From an uncultured Oscillospiraceae bacterium (GTDB taxonomy: Bacteria; Bacillota; Clostridia; Oscillospirales; Ruminococcaceae): 6,008 bases of DNA. This document shows, one piece after another, positions 5,755 through 6,008 of this stretch (the stretch's first letter is position 1; each line of letters opens with the position of its first letter). The notes under the pieces are model-generated. The model was not told where the DNA came from. It saw only the letters and a list, made by a program, of their open reading frames with translations, and made no database searches. Both the position numbers and the translations under genes were made by a program. The stretch is from NCBI GenBank assembly GCA_900555435.1, contig USLH01000138.1, positions 1 through 6,008 of the forward strand, given 5' to 3'.

Positions 5755-6008
5755 CTGGCGACTCTGGAAGAAGACAAGCATTATATGGAGCTGGCTCTGG
5801 AACAAGCCAGACTTGCCGCCAACCTCAACGAAACACCCATCGGCGCCGTCCTTGTGTGGGAGGGCGAGGTGGTGGCCTCCGCCTTCAACCGGCGGGAGCT
5901 GGATCGGATCGCCACCGCCCATGCGGAGATCCTCGCCATCAACGAAGCCTGCCGGAAGCTGGGAGGCTGGCGGCTCCACAAAGCCACTCTTTACGTCACG
6001 CTGGAGCC
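5755..6008 (+). CDS. tadA: TadA, tRNA-specific adenosine deaminase (partial, 3' end beyond window)
   Basis: TadA converts adenosine to inosine at wobble position 34 of tRNA-Arg(ACG), using a zinc-bound water. The 84 codons in view align well with E. coli TadA. DKHYMELALEQARLA matches the first helix, TPIGAVLVWEGEVVASAFNRRE the first strands, and TAHAEILAINEACRKLG contains the zinc ligand His56 and catalytic proton-shuttle Glu58 (numbered from CTG). The window ends at ATLYVTLEP, just before the PCxxC zinc motif. I start it at CTG 5755, since AGGAGG is seven nt upstream and the extra ten residues cover the Asp/Glu-rich lead present in other TadA proteins. Starting at the ATG at 5785 would cut into the first helix. 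The gene follows the CPBP gene by 18 nt, probably on one transcript. The family call is firm. The start is less so. Confidence 0.93.
   Translation, partial: MATLEEDKHYMELALEQARLAANLNETPIGAVLVWEGEVVASAFNRRELDRIATAHAEILAINEACRKLGGWRLHKATLYVTLE

Overview
The window looks like chromosomal DNA of a moderately GC-rich member of the Bacillota, most likely class Clostridia (Oscillospirales-like). The evidence is an Rrf2-sufC-sufB operon order, strong AGGAGG-type ribosome binding sites, consensus sigma-A promoters, a DacF-like carboxypeptidase and a clostridial-type CPBP membrane protein. The taxonomic call is an inference. No mobile element, phage gene, CRISPR array, tRNA or rRNA is visible.

Layout. 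Positions 1-2150 (minus strand) hold the front of a SUF iron-sulfur cluster assembly operon. A consensus promoter (2119-2147) drives an Rrf2/IscR-type regulator with a cysteine cluster (1605-2072), then the ATPase gene sufC (851-1612), then the scaffold gene sufB (849 to the window edge, C-terminus missing). The regulator and sufC overlap by 8 nt, and sufC and sufB are 1 nt apart. Two copies of a 17-bp near-repeat lie on the -35 side and the start-site side of the promoter, and they are the best candidates for the regulator's own operators. About 300 bp without a gene follow (2153-2460). This stretch is strongly strand-asymmetric and holds a 31-bp near-perfect hairpin just past the end of the next minus-strand gene, a D-alanyl-D-alanine carboxypeptidase (2461-3654).

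From 3655 on, the genes run on the plus strand. A small cytoplasmic SGNH/DUF4886-type hydrolase (3800-4525) is divergent from the carboxypeptidase and ends in a clear intrinsic terminator (4537-4579). A new promoter with an extended -10 then leads into a CPBP (CAAX protease/bacteriocin-processing) family membrane protein (4687-5736). Eighteen nt after it comes tadA (tRNA adenosine deaminase), cut by the window end and apparently starting at a CTG codon.

How the genes fit together: the SUF genes form a coherent autoregulated unit (sensor, ATPase, scaffold). The remaining genes are ordinary chromosomal neighbours with separate roles in cell wall trimming, an unknown ester hydrolysis, a membrane protein of the CPBP fold, and tRNA wobble editing. 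I see no wholly new system. The points most worth following are the paired operator-like repeat, the loss of the third catalytic motif in the CPBP protein, and the CTG start of tadA.
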